The notes: generated by a model from the letters alone, not told the origin. DNA of 33,529 nucleotides from an uncultured Gemmiger sp. (GCA_944388135.1 CALXHP010000059.1:1-33529); one strand, 5' to 3'. Shown: positions 17,600 to 25,941, numbered from the stretch's first letter. Made by a program: numbers and translations.

Positions 17600-17899
17600 G
17601 GGGTTTGAATATAAAATTTTTATGAACAGATTTTTCTGTAAAGCGGTCCTACAGTAAACCGCTACAGTAAACCGTTAGATATTTGCGGAAGTTGCTGCTT
17701 GATACCGAACCATAAGTACCCTATTCCTTTTGCCCAAAACAATTTCCCAGAAAGGTTCAGCACATACATCCACCGGAAGGCATTCAAAAGTCAGCTGCAG
17801 ACGACAGATATAAAAGAAGCTTGTGAGGCTCAAAAAGTGGAAGTATCCCACAGGAGTACCCAAAGGTAGTCAAAAAGTAGTCAAAATACCATCCATACA
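17600..17899. other. Gene-poor stretch between groES promoter and tRNA-Thr
   Basis: I see no convincing gene here. A 62-residue minus-strand frame (17675-17863) has no ribosome site and no recognisable motif. The stretch holds a 13-bp tandem repeat at its left end and two copies of GTAGTCAAAA (17866-17875 and 17877-17886) near the tRNA 3' end. Decayed DNA downstream of a tRNA is common where elements once integrated, but no integrase remnant or second tRNA-end copy could be identified. Confidence 0.4.
17649..17674. repeat. Two-copy 13-bp tandem repeat
   Basis: The unit CTACAGTAAACCG occurs twice in perfect head-to-tail array (17649-17661 and 17662-17674) in the non-coding stretch upstream of groES. 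Function is unknown. It may be a replication-slippage product or a small binding-site array. Confidence 0.7.
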
Positions 17900-17905
17900 A
17901 AAAGG

Positions 17906-17944
17906 AAGCGCCGCGGCAAGGCAAAAAACCTCGCTGCGGCGCTT
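17906..17944 (-). terminator. Terminator of tRNA-Thr
   Basis: The arms AAGCGCCGC (17906-17914) and GCGGCGCTT (17936-17944) form a perfect 9-bp stem directly downstream (minus strand) of the tRNA 3' end. On that strand it is followed by CCTTTTTG. Confidence 0.85.
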
Positions 17945-17950
17945 ATAATC

Positions 17951-18026
17951 TGGAGCTAGTAGTCGGACTTGAACCGACGACCTGCTGATTACGAATCAGC
18001 TGCTCTACCAACTGAGCCATACTAGC
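17951..18026 (-). tRNA. tRNA-Thr (anticodon CGT)
   Basis: This 76-base minus-strand gene folds into a full cloverleaf. The acceptor arms are GCTAGTA and TACTAGC. The D arm is GCTC...GAGC, the anticodon arm GCTGA-TTCGTAA-TCAGC gives anticodon CGT, and the T arm is GTCGG-TTCAAGT-CCGAC. Discriminator U is followed by an encoded CCA. It decodes ACG threonine codons. It has its own promoter and terminator. Confidence 0.97.
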
Positions 18027-18045
18027 AAACAGCCATAACAATAAT

Positions 18046-18073
18046 ATTATACAGAATCTCACGCATAAGTCAA
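18046..18073 (-). promoter_or_regulatory. SigA promoter of tRNA-Thr
   Basis: On the minus strand, -35 TTGACT (18068-18073) and -10 TATAAT (18046-18051) are separated by 16 bases, about 20 bases before the tRNA 5' end. This is one of the best promoter matches in the window. Confidence 0.85.
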
Positions 18074-18120
18074 CCCCCACGTGAAAAAAAGTATATTATA
18101 TGTTGGTAGCTGCGCTATGC

Positions 18121-19131
18121 TTAACAACTCACCTTGAGCAACTGTGCTCGACCATGCAGCCGAATCGAAACAGAATTAGCCGGCACGAAAAGACAATCCC
18201 CCCGGAAAAAAGGCAATGCCTCGGCCCCTTCGGGAAATGCCACACCACATCCGTCAATACAAAGCAGCACTTGAAAGGAATTTTCAGCCGTAGAAAAAGA
18301 CGCCATCTGACGTATGCGCTCTGTATTGATAAGCAGACGCTCTACAACGAAATATTTACACCGGCAGAGCAATTCACTGGCGCACCCGGGGGTATACTTC
18401 AGGACCCGCATTGGCTGGCGCGGGGCCTCCCCGCCATCCAGTCGGGCAACATCCAATGCCCGGTCAATATGAAGCTGGCGCGGCTTTCCGTTTTTATCCA
18501 GGCGTCCATAATCATACATTCGATACGTCAAATTGGAACTTTCCTGGATTTCTGCAATAAGAGCTCCGGCGCCAATAGCATGCACCGTTCCTGCTTCAAT
18601 ATAGAACACATCATCTTTGTGGATTTTGATACGTTGTAGATAGTGTTCTACTGTTCCGTCCAGAAGGCTTTTGCGAAGTGTTGTCTTATCGACAGGTCTG
18701 TTAAAACCGTAGATAAGATTGGTATCCCCCACAGTGTCTAAAACATACCACATTTCCGTTTTACCAAGCTGGCCATTTTCGTGTTCTTTGGCGTAGGCGT
18801 CGCTGGGATGGACTTGTACCGACAAGTCACGTTTGGCATCGATAAATTTGATCAGTACCGGCAGTTCCCCATTCTTTGTCTGCGGATGACTCCCCAGATA
18901 ATCCGGGTGTTCATGCAACACATCCGCCAAAGACTTTCCGCAAAAGGGGCCACTGGCTATCATGCTGGGACCATCCGGATGGGTTGAACACTCCCATGTT
19001 TCGGCAAGAGGCTGCATATCAATGCCCTTGGCGAAATCATCATTCAGCCGGTTCCCGCCCCATAGATAATCCTTCCCAGCCGGTTTCAGCAAAAACGGCT
19101 CAGTTTTCAAGTGGGAATTTTTGTTTGTCAT
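18121..19131 (-). CDS. manA: Class I mannose-6-phosphate isomerase
   Basis: This 336-residue zinc enzyme interconverts fructose-6-P and mannose-6-P. The N-terminal PAGKDYLWGGNRLNDDF and TWECSTHPDGPS blocks are of the Bacillus-type class I PMI. Zinc and active-site motifs are SVQVHPSDAYAKEHE with KTEMWYVLD, and YIEAGTVHAIGAGALIAEIQ, followed by SNLTYRMYDYGR. I chose ATG 19131 (AAGGAG ten bases upstream) over an in-frame start at 19164. It overlaps manC by 32 bases. As last gene of the operon it supplies mannose-6-P to the pathway. The next enzyme, phosphomannomutase, is not encoded in this window. Confidence 0.95.
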   Translation of the reverse strand: MTNKNSHLKTEPFLLKPAGKDYLWGGNRLNDDFAKGIDMQPLAETWECSTHPDGPSMIASGPFCGKSLADVLHEHPDYLGSHPQTKNGELPVLIKFIDAKRDLSVQVHPSDAYAKEHENGQLGKTEMWYVLDTVGDTNLIYGFNRPVDKTTLRKSLLDGTVEHYLQRIKIHKDDVFYIEAGTVHAIGAGALIAEIQESSNLTYRMYDYGRLDKNGKPRQLHIDRALDVARLDGGEAPRQPMRVLKYTPGCASELLCRCKYFVVERLLINTERIRQMASFSTAENSFQVLLCIDGCGVAFPEGAEALPFFRGDCLFVPANSVSIRLHGRAQLLKVSC

Positions 19132-20413
19132 GCACACTGATCTCCTTGCCCAACTGAACTTCAATCAACTTGAGTTCCGTATCAGCAATAACGGTATGAC
19201 GGCATCCTGCCTGCATGGTTACCACATCGCCGGCTTGTACGGGCTGTTCCATACCATCCACGATCGTACGGCCCTTGCCGGAAATCACCGTCCATACCTC
19301 ATCACGACGGCTGTGGCTGTGATAATTCATACTGTGGCCGGGTGTCAGAGTCACCTTAATAGTCATGCTTTCGTCTTCCACATCCAGAACGCGGAAGCTT
19401 CCCCAGGATTTTTCTGCAAACATGATCTGCTGATCAATTGCATCCACGTAGGGCTTGATATAACTGGACTGTTCCTTATCGGAAACCAAAATTCCCTCGG
19501 GACTGGCCGAAACGACCACATCATGCAGTCCCATACATAGCACAGGCACATCCAATTCGTTCAGGACGTGCACGTTTTTACAAGTATCATTGAGAATGGC
19601 CTTGCCGATGCTGGGGTCTTCCATCGCCTCGGTAAGCGTGTTCCAGGTCCCCATATCTTTCCACTGGCCGGAAAACCGCATCACCTGAATTTCGGTTTCT
19701 TTTTCGACAACTGCATAATCAAAGCTGATTTTATTCAGACTTTCATACTTGGCGTACAGGTCCTGATAATCTACAAAATCAATGAGTTGGTTGGCACGAT
19801 CCAGAACATACTGCAGCTTATATGCAAAAACGCCGCCGTTCCACAAGGCCCCTTGTGCAATGTATTCTGCCGCCGTTTTTGCGTCCGGTTTTTCCTTAAA
19901 GGTTTTAACTTTGCTGACCGCATCGGCAGCTTCGGGGATAATATACCCGTACTTTTCGCTGGGATAGGTAGGTTCAATGCCCATTAAAGACAGGTTTGCC
20001 GTTCCTTTGGCAGCCAGATTGGAAAGCTTTTTCAGGGCCTCAAAATAATCATTGTCAACGTAAGGGTCCACCGGGCATACAACGACCGGTTCCTCCAGCG
20101 AAACCCCTTTGACATCATGCAGATAAGCGCTTGCAAGCGCAATAGCAGGAAAAGTATCCCGACGGCAGGGTTCCACGCAAACTCCCACTGCATCGCCAAG
20201 TTGATTATGAATCGAACTCACTTGGGTTTTGCTGGTGGCAATGGTCACACTGGCCCCCTTGTCTACTTCCATGATTTGGCGATACACCCGCTGGACCATG
20301 GATTCATAACCATGATCCGTTTTAAATATTTTGATGAATTGTTTGGAACGAATATCATTGGACAGCGGCCACAGGCGTTTGCCGGAACCGCCGGAAAGCA
20401 AGATAATATTCAT
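19100..20413 (-). CDS. manC: Mannose-1-phosphate guanylyltransferase with C-terminal cupin
   Basis: This 437-residue protein makes GDP-mannose from mannose-1-P and GTP. The nucleotidyltransferase domain has the pyrophosphorylase signature LSGGSGKRLWPLSN at residues 6-19, VEPCRRDTFPAIALASAYL, the FKEKPD motif and GQWKDMGTW. The last ~110 residues are a cupin of the type II phosphomannose isomerase kind (KSWGSFRVLDVEDE, then TPGHSMNYHSHSRRDEVWTV). The usual SLQ-x-HxHRxEHW active-site pattern is altered (MNYHSHSRRDEVW). With a separate class I manA next door, I infer that the cupin may be structural or regulatory rather than a working isomerase. The start is preceded by AAAGGAA. Confidence 0.94.
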   Translation of the reverse strand: MNIILLSGGSGKRLWPLSNDIRSKQFIKIFKTDHGYESMVQRVYRQIMEVDKGASVTIATSKTQVSSIHNQLGDAVGVCVEPCRRDTFPAIALASAYLHDVKGVSLEEPVVVCPVDPYVDNDYFEALKKLSNLAAKGTANLSLMGIEPTYPSEKYGYIIPEAADAVSKVKTFKEKPDAKTAAEYIAQGALWNGGVFAYKLQYVLDRANQLIDFVDYQDLYAKYESLNKISFDYAVVEKETEIQVMRFSGQWKDMGTWNTLTEAMEDPSIGKAILNDTCKNVHVLNELDVPVLCMGLHDVVVSASPEGILVSDKEQSSYIKPYVDAIDQQIMFAEKSWGSFRVLDVEDESMTIKVTLTPGHSMNYHSHSRRDEVWTVISGKGRTIVDGMEQPVQAGDVVTMQAGCRHTVIADTELKLIEVQLGKEISVHDKQKFPLEN

Positions 20414-20442
20414 ACAAGGGATTCCTTTCTTTACTGGAAAAA

Positions 20443-21387
20443 TCAGCGTTCGGCACGCATGGGATTATGGAGAAAATCCTCATACGAAAGACGCAGGCCG
20501 TCCTCCAGCTCTGTCTTATAAGTCCATCCCAAAGCAGTCGCTTTGCTTACATCCAACAATTTGCGCGGTGTGCCGTTCGGCTTGGAGGGATCCCACTGGA
20601 TTTTTCCGGTATATCCCACCACTTTGGCAACCAGTTCGGTCAGCTCCTTGATGGACAGTTCTTTGCCGGTACCGGCATTGACCGTTTCGTTGCCGGAGTA
20701 GGTATTCATCAAAAACACGCACAAATTGGCCAGGTCATCCACATACAGGAACTCACGCAGCGGACTGCCGTCGCCCCAGCATGTAACGCTGGGCAAATTC
20801 TGCTCTTTCGCCTCGTGAAAACGACGGATCAAAGCGGGGACAACGTGGCTGTGAGTCGGGTGGTAGTTGTCGTTGGGGCCATACAGATTGGTGGGCATTA
20901 CGCTGATATAATCTGTGCCATACTGACGGTTCAAGTATTCGCAATACTTCAGGCCGCTGATTTTAGCCAGCGCGTACGCTTCATTGGTTTTTTCCAGTTC
21001 ACTGGTCAACAGGCAACTTTCTTTCATAGGCTGCGGCGCCAAACGGGGATAAATGCAGCTGGAACCCAAAAATTCCAGCTTTTTGCACCCGTTTTCCCAG
21101 GCTGAATGAATCACATTCATCTCCAGGGTCATGTTATAGTACATAAAATCTGCCAGGGCTTCCTGGTTGGCAACGATACCGCCTACTTTTGCGGCCGCAA
21201 GAAAAACGTATTCCGGCTTTTCCGCCGCAAAAAACGCCTCTACATCTGCTTGACGGCAAAGATCCAATTCTTTGTGCGTCCGGGTGATGATATTGGTATA
21301 CCCCTGACGCTGCAGTTCTCGCACAATGGCGCTGCCCACCATACCGCGATGACCTGCCACATAGATTTTTGCATTTTTTTCCATCAT
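20443..21387 (-). CDS. fcl: GDP-L-fucose synthase (epimerase/reductase)
   Basis: This 314-residue short-chain dehydrogenase/reductase family enzyme converts GDP-4-keto-6-deoxymannose to GDP-L-fucose with NADPH. The N-terminal Rossmann motif is VAGHRGMVGSAIVRELQ, then THKELDL. The catalytic area has SSCIYPRLAPQPMKES and the YALAKISGLKYCEYLN (Y-x3-K) motif. PTNLYGPNDNYHPTHSHVVP and SPLREFLYVDDLA complete the Fcl/WcaG pattern. It lies 35 bases downstream of gmd, its obligatory partner. ATG-ATG stands at the start, so the first residue is uncertain by one codon. Confidence 0.97.
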   Translation of the reverse strand: MMEKNAKIYVAGHRGMVGSAIVRELQRQGYTNIITRTHKELDLCRQADVEAFFAAEKPEYVFLAAAKVGGIVANQEALADFMYYNMTLEMNVIHSAWENGCKKLEFLGSSCIYPRLAPQPMKESCLLTSELEKTNEAYALAKISGLKYCEYLNRQYGTDYISVMPTNLYGPNDNYHPTHSHVVPALIRRFHEAKEQNLPSVTCWGDGSPLREFLYVDDLANLCVFLMNTYSGNETVNAGTGKELSIKELTELVAKVVGYTGKIQWDPSKPNGTPRKLLDVSKATALGWTYKTELEDGLRLSYEDFLHNPMRAER

Positions 21388-21422
21388 AGTTCTTACTTCT
21401 TTCTGTCGTTTCCTCTTCAGCC

Positions 21423-22511
21423 TTATTTGATAACGCCCTTCTCCAGATATTCAGCCAGGTTGGTCTGAATATGTTCTTCGGCACGTTCTACGGCCACCTT
21501 TTTCATATCGTGGTCAACCATGATCTTGACAAGCTCCTCAAAGCTGGTCTTAGTGGGATTCCATCCCAATTCAGTTTTGGCTTTGGTGGGATCCCCCCAC
21601 AGATTGACAACATCTGTGGGACGGTAGAAATCCGGGCTGACCTCAATCAGTACCTTGCCGGTGGCCCGGTCGATCCCCTTTTCTTCCATGCCTTCCCCGA
21701 CAAAATCCAGTTCGATGCCAACATGATGGAAGGCGAGCTGGCAAAATTCCCGCACCGAATGCTGAACACCGGTGGCGATGACAAAATCTTCCGGCTTATC
21801 GTTTTGGAGAATCAGCCACATACACTCCACGTAATCTTTTGCATATCCCCAGTCGCGCAGGCTGGAAAGATTTCCCAGGTAGAGCTTATCCTGCTTGCCC
21901 TGCGCAATGCGGGCGGCGGCCAAAGTGATCTTACGGGTTACAAACGTCTCCCCGCGCCGTTCAGACTCATGATTGAACAGAATGCCGGAACAACAGAACA
22001 TATGGTACGCTTCCCTATACTCTTTAACGATCCAAAAGCCATATTGCTTTGCCACAGCGTAAGGACTGTATGGATGAAACGGGGTTTTTTCGTTCTGGGG
22101 AACTTCCTCCACTTTCCCATATAGCTCGCTGGTGGACGCCTGATAGATACGGCAGGTATTTGCAAGGCCGCACAGACGCACCGCTTCCAGCACACGTAAA
22201 ACACCGGTAGCCACCACATCTGCCGTGTATTCCGGTACATCAAAACTTACTTGTACGTGGCTTTGTGCGGCAAGGTTGTAAATTTCATCCGGGCGCACGC
22301 TGCCAATGACTGCCATCAGGCTCATAGAGTCCCCCAAATCACCATAATGCAGGTGAAAATGCGGATGCCCTTCCAGATGAGCAATACGTTCCCGGTAATC
22401 TACAGAAGAACGACGGATCATTCCATGTACATCGTAGCCTTTTTCCAACAGGAACTCCGCCAGATAACTGCCATCTTGCCCGGTCACGCCGGTGATCAAA
22501 GCTTTTTTCAT
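21423..22511 (-). CDS. gmd: GDP-mannose 4,6-dehydratase
   Basis: This 362-residue enzyme makes GDP-4-keto-6-deoxy-D-mannose. It has the Rossmann motif [32 protein letters not shown], the active-site [17 protein letters not shown] and the [14 protein letters not shown] (Y-x3-K) motif, then [17 protein letters not shown]. It is the first gene of gmd-fcl-manC-manA, a complete GDP-mannose-to-GDP-fucose unit apart from phosphomannomutase. Only a weak ribosome site (GAGGAAAGG) precedes ATG 22511. No fucosyltransferase or polymerisation gene lies nearby, so the acceptor glycan is unknown. Confidence 0.97.
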   Translation of the reverse strand: MKKALITGVTGQDGSYLAEFLLEKGYDVHGMIRRSSVDYRERIAHLEGHPHFHLHYGDLGDSMSLMAVIGSVRPDEIYNLAAQSHVQVSFDVPEYTADVVATGVLRVLEAVRLCGLANTCRIYQASTSELYGKVEEVPQNEKTPFHPYSPYAVAKQYGFWIVKEYREAYHMFCCSGILFNHESERRGETFVTRKITLAAARIAQGKQDKLYLGNLSSLRDWGYAKDYVECMWLILQNDKPEDFVIATGVQHSVREFCQLAFHHVGIELDFVGEGMEEKGIDRATGKVLIEVSPDFYRPTDVVNLWGDPTKAKTELGWNPTKTSFEELVKIMVDHDMKKVAVERAEEHIQTNLAEYLEKGVIK

Positions 22512-22596
22512 AATTCAGTCGCCTTTCCTCGTGTGAAATCGCACAGAGTCGCTCGTGCTATTTTTACTCTATGTTTGTTATTCTAACGAGATATTC

Positions 22597-22613
22597 TTCC
22601 CTCCGGTAGGGAA
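22597..22613. promoter_or_regulatory. Inverted repeat in the gmd/araC divergent spacer
   Basis: TTCCCT and AGGGAA flank five bases, forming a compact palindrome midway between the divergent gmd and araC-type genes. Position and symmetry suit an operator, but the regulator is unknown and AraC proteins usually bind direct repeats. Speculative. Confidence 0.3.
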
Positions 22614-22683
22614 AATCTTGCAAAACACTAGCATTATATTGACTTTTTTGCTATACTGAAAAAACATATGGGAGGTGTTTTAC

Positions 22684-23544
22684 ATGGAAACCCCCTTATT
22701 TGACGGGGAGCTGGTACATGCCAATCGAATTATTTATACCCCTTCCCCATTTGCCCGTTCCAGTCTTTTGTATCTGCAAGAGGTTGGAAGCCTTCAGGCG
22801 CGTCAACCCCATGACAGTGCCAGAAAAAATTTGGCTTCCTACTTATTCTTCTTGGTCGAGCAGGGGTCCGGAGTGTTGGAATATGAAGGGCACCGCCGGG
22901 AATTGGAGCCTGGAGATTGTGTCTTTCTGGATTGCCGCCGCTCTTATCTGCACCGAACCGGGCAAGATCTCTGGCGTTTGCGTTGGGTGCATTTTTTTGG
23001 CCCTAACATGGGGGCAATTTACAAAAAATATCAGGAGCGTGGCGGCCAGTTTGCTTTTCATGCCAGACAGCCCGAAAAATTTGCCGCCATTTTACAAAAA
23101 TTATATGGATTGGCAGCTTCCGATGAATACGTGCGAGATATGCAGATCTACGGTGCGCTTGTCGATTTGCTGACGCTCCTGATGGAAGAAAGCTGGCATC
23201 CTGGTACGGTTCGCGTTACGCAGGGAAAAAAACAGAATCTTCAGGAAATTAAAGAATATCTTGACGGACATTATACTGAGAAAATCACGTTGGATGCCCT
23301 TGCCGAGCAATTTTACATCAATAAATTCTATCTGACGCGAGTATTCAAGGAGCAATTTGGCCAGTCGGTTACTAACTATCTTGTGCAGCTGAGGATCACG
23401 CAAGCCAAGCGAATGCTGCGATTCACCGACCATAGTATAGAATCCATCGCCCAAGAATGTGGCTTGAATGACGCCAACTACTTTTCCCGGCTCTTCAAAA
23501 AAATTGAAGGCGTTCCTCCCGGAGAATATCGCCGTCAGTGGTGA
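22684..23544 (+). CDS. AraC-family transcriptional regulator
   Basis: This 286-residue regulator starts at ATG 22684 with GGGAGG eight bases upstream. An N-terminal AraC-type cupin sensor (residues ~20-140) is visible: YLFFLVEQGSGVLEYEGHRR, then ELEPGDCVFLDCRRSYLHR and LRWVHFFGPN. Two helix-turn-helix motifs fill the C-terminal 100 residues (ITLDALAEQFYINKFYLTRV and SIESIAQECGLNDANYFSRL, followed by FKKIEGVPPGEYRRQ). The sensor is of the kind that binds sugars or small carbohydrates. It is divergent from the GDP-fucose operon, so control of that operon or of itself is plausible but not shown. Confidence 0.93.
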   Translation: METPLFDGELVHANRIIYTPSPFARSSLLYLQEVGSLQARQPHDSARKNLASYLFFLVEQGSGVLEYEGHRRELEPGDCVFLDCRRSYLHRTGQDLWRLRWVHFFGPNMGAIYKKYQERGGQFAFHARQPEKFAAILQKLYGLAASDEYVRDMQIYGALVDLLTLLMEESWHPGTVRVTQGKKQNLQEIKEYLDGHYTEKITLDALAEQFYINKFYLTRVFKEQFGQSVTNYLVQLRITQAKRMLRFTDHSIESIAQECGLNDANYFSRLFKKIEGVPPGEYRRQW

Positions 23545-23609
23545 AGCTGAGATTTTGCTCGACCTGATGATTCTTCCATATAGTTCCTTCTGGAGTTTCT
23601 TTGCTGACA

Positions 23610-23638
23610 TTGACATGTGGCAAAACCTGTGTTATTGT
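23610..23638 (+). promoter_or_regulatory. SigA-type promoter ahead of the MATE gene
   Basis: A consensus -35 TTGACA (23610-23615) and a -10 TATTGT (23633-23638) are spaced by 17 bases. The predicted start near 23645 gives a leader of about 110 bases before the MATE start codon, and this leader contains a complete intrinsic terminator. Confidence 0.6.
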
Positions 23639-23687
23639 GTTTGTAATAAAACTCCGTGTGGATTTTTACAGTGTATACTACTTTTCG

Positions 23688-23726
23688 CCACACAATGGTT
23701 CGGCTGAACCATTGTGTGGTTTTTTT
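23688..23726 (+). terminator. Strong intrinsic terminator in the MATE leader (possible attenuator)
   Basis: A perfect 14-bp stem (CCACACAATGGTTC at 23688-23701 with its complement at 23706-23719) with a four-base loop is followed by seven T. It lies only 30 bases before the MATE start. It could simply terminate the araC-type gene, but the promoter at 23610 makes attenuation of MATE expression possible. Confidence 0.88.
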
Positions 23727-23755
23727 GTGTGCTTTTACAGCGAAAGGAACTCCTC

Positions 23756-25087
23756 ATGAGCGATACTTTCATGAAAGAAAAACCGATTTTTCCCCTTCTC
23801 ACATCTATGGCGCTGCCAATGGTGTTTTCTATGCTGGTCAATGCCCTATACAATATTGTGGACAGCTTTTTTGTTGCCAGGATCAGCGAAAATGCCATGA
23901 CTGCTTTGTCGCTGGTATTTCCCGTGCAAAACCTGGTCAATGCAATTGCCATCGGCTTTGGAGTAGGAATCAACGCACAGATTGCATTACATCTTGGAGC
24001 CGGATCACAGCGAAGAGCCGATATGGCCGCCACCCATGGAATGCTTTATTCCCTTCTGCACGGAGCAATCATCACGGTTGTCAGCATTGCCTTTGTTCCC
24101 ACATTTTTGCAGGCTTTCACAAAAGATTCCGTTGTACTTGAGATGGGAATCACATACGCAAGAATCGTCTTTGCGTTTTCCGTCATTGTGATGGCGGCGC
24201 TTGCTTTTGAAAAGATGTATCAGGCAGTCGGCCGTATGAAAATCACGATGATCGCACTGGTTGCAGGCTCCGTCTGTAATATTTTGCTGGACCCACTTTT
24301 CATATTCGGTATAGGTCCGTTCCCGAAAATGGGAATTGCCGGCGCCGCTTTGGCAACGGGGATCGGGCAGATGCTGACCTTGGGAATTTACCTTTTTTCC
24401 TACTTTCATACCCCCACACCGGTGCATATTCGAAAAACGCTTCTTCGGCCCAACAGACACATGGATCTGCAACTGTATACCATCGGCATCCCCGCCATCC
24501 TGAATCTTGCCCTTCCTTCTGTCTTGATTGCCTTCTTGAATGCACTGCTTAGCACTTTTTCACAAAGCTATGTGGTTGTTTTGGGGATTTACTATAAGTT
24601 GCAGACATTTCTCTACCTTCCCGGCAGTGGAATCGTTCAGGGAATGCGTCCGATAATTGGATACAATTACGGAGCCGGAGAATATAAACGCGTTCGTAAA
24701 ATTTACCGGCTTACTTTATGGTTGTGTGCCGGAATTATGGCAATCGGCACAGTATTGAGTCTGCTCCTTTCCGATCGCCTGATAGGTGCTTTTACTTCCA
24801 ATGAGGAGACCATTGCTATTGGACAAAACGCCCTGAAAATCATCAGCGGCGGATTTATTGTTTCTGCTATTTCCGTAGCCACCTCAGGTGCACTGGAAGG
24901 GTTGGGAAAAGGACTTCCCTCGCTTGTGATCTCTCTGTTCCGTTACTGTCTTGCTATTATGCCCTTGTCCTGGATTATGTGCCGCTTTATGGGACCGACA
25001 GGCGTTTGGCACGCCTTCTGGTTGACAGAAGTCATTGCGGCTGCAATTTCGGTTGTGGTCTATCGTCAAAGTGTGAAATTGAAATAG
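23756..25087 (+). CDS. MATE-family multidrug/metabolite efflux transporter
   Basis: This 443-residue protein starts at ATG 23756, with AAAGGAA upstream. It shows about 12 hydrophobic helices in two MatE repeats. Family blocks include PLLTSMALPMVFSMLVNALY, NIVDSFFVARISENAMTALS, and in the second half GSGIVQGMRPIIGYNYGAGE. Members export cationic drugs or metabolites in exchange for Na+ or H+. The substrate cannot be told from sequence. A promoter and terminator-like leader suggest conditional expression. Confidence 0.95.
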   Translation: MSDTFMKEKPIFPLLTSMALPMVFSMLVNALYNIVDSFFVARISENAMTALSLVFPVQNLVNAIAIGFGVGINAQIALHLGAGSQRRADMAATHGMLYSLLHGAIITVVSIAFVPTFLQAFTKDSVVLEMGITYARIVFAFSVIVMAALAFEKMYQAVGRMKITMIALVAGSVCNILLDPLFIFGIGPFPKMGIAGAALATGIGQMLTLGIYLFSYFHTPTPVHIRKTLLRPNRHMDLQLYTIGIPAILNLALPSVLIAFLNALLSTFSQSYVVVLGIYYKLQTFLYLPGSGIVQGMRPIIGYNYGAGEYKRVRKIYRLTLWLCAGIMAIGTVLSLLLSDRLIGAFTSNEETIAIGQNALKIISGGFIVSAISVATSGALEGLGKGLPSLVISLFRYCLAIMPLSWIMCRFMGPTGVWHAFWLTEVIAAAISVVVYRQSVKLK

Positions 25088-25102
25088 CCGCCTATTTCCC
25101 TC

Positions 25103-25131
25103 TTGTGCGGTATCCGCTCTTGCGGTATGAT
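25103..25131 (+). promoter_or_regulatory. Candidate promoter of the HD-domain gene
   Basis: TTGTGC (25103-25108) and TATGAT (25126-25131) are spaced by 17 bases, 25 bases before the start codon. A TGCGGTAT direct repeat overlaps it. The -35 match is imperfect. Confidence 0.45.
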
Positions 25132-25155
25132 ACTGATAGTTCTTGAGGGAGAGGG

Positions 25156-25821
25156 ATGGTGTGCATGCCACTGAATCTGGGGCAAATCAAGAAAAGCGAG
25201 GAAATCAACAGCTATATCCGTAAGGCAGATGAAAGTCTGTCTTCCCTTGGATACACGGAACATAGCTATGCCCATGCCGGGCGAGTTTCTTCATTGGCCA
25301 GTGAAATTCTGCTCACACTGGGCTACGACGAGCGTACCGCAGAATTAGCTGCAATCGCCGGTTGGATGCACGACATCGGAAATATCGTGAATCGTCACGA
25401 TCATGCCCAAAGCGGTGCGATTATGGCTTTTCGCATTCTGGACAAGATGGGAGCTGCGCCTGATGAAGTAGCCACCATTATTACTGCCATCGGAAACCAT
25501 GATGAAGGTACAGCCTATCCGGTGAACGCTGTGGCTGCCGCACTGATTCTGGCGGACAAAACCGATGTGCGTACAAATCGTGTACGCAATCAGGACCCCA
25601 GCACTTTTGACATTCACGATCGCGTCAATTTTGCTGTCAAGAAAAGTCTGGTCACCATACAGGACGGCGTGATTTTACTGAGTCTTTCTGTCGATACCAG
25701 CATCTGTGCCTTGATGGATTACTTTGAGATCTTTTTGGATCGTATGCGGTTGTGCCGTGAAGCTGCGAAAGTGTTGGGGCAGACCTTCGCGCTGGAGATC
25801 AACGGTCAAAAAATGATTTGA
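25156..25821 (+). CDS. HD-domain phosphohydrolase
   Basis: This 221-residue metal-dependent hydrolase has the HD-superfamily ligands in order: His36 and His40 (EHSYAHAGRV), the His72-Asp73 doublet in GWMHDIGNIV, His81/His83, His115 (AIGNHDEGTAYP) and Asp134/Asp137 (LADKTDVRTNRVR). This six-ligand pattern fits nucleotide or cyclic-dinucleotide phosphohydrolases, although no GYP motif is present. The substrate is unknown. Start choice is uncertain: ATG 25156, or the in-frame ATG 25165, which also has an acceptable distance to the GAGGGAGAGGG purine run. A strong terminator follows. Confidence 0.88.
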   Translation: MVCMPLNLGQIKKSEEINSYIRKADESLSSLGYTEHSYAHAGRVSSLASEILLTLGYDERTAELAAIAGWMHDIGNIVNRHDHAQSGAIMAFRILDKMGAAPDEVATIITAIGNHDEGTAYPVNAVAAALILADKTDVRTNRVRNQDPSTFDIHDRVNFAVKKSLVTIQDGVILLSLSVDTSICALMDYFEIFLDRMRLCREAAKVLGQTFALEINGQKMI

Positions 25822-25828
25822 ATATGGC

Positions 25829-25868
25829 AAAGCGCCTGTCGTACTCATGTACGACAGGCGCTTTGTTC
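25829..25868. terminator. Bidirectional terminator after the HD-domain gene
   Basis: A perfect 16-bp stem (AAAGCGCCTGTCGTAC with its complement) encloses the four-base loop TCAT. It is followed by TTGTTCTT on the plus strand. The other transcript, from the cyclophilin-like gene, ends 74 bases away and could use it too. Confidence 0.85.
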
Positions 25869-25941
25869 TTATCAGGCTTTTAAAGCAGCGTCACCGGACC
25901 TTGGCTGCAAAAAAGTATTCCGGGGGGCGTTTTCTCTGTGT

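Noticed and set aside
17675-17863. 62-residue minus-strand frame between groES and tRNA-Thr
   Set aside because: No ribosome site, no recognisable motif and odd composition; most likely chance.
22620-22680. TTGACT / TATACT promoter of the araC-type gene
   Set aside because: The two hexamers are only seven bases apart, so they cannot work as one promoter; no better pair was found.
23656-24141. 161-residue plus-strand frame starting in the MATE leader
   Set aside because: Runs out of frame through the MATE gene without a ribosome site; I considered its first codons as a leader peptide but could not support it.
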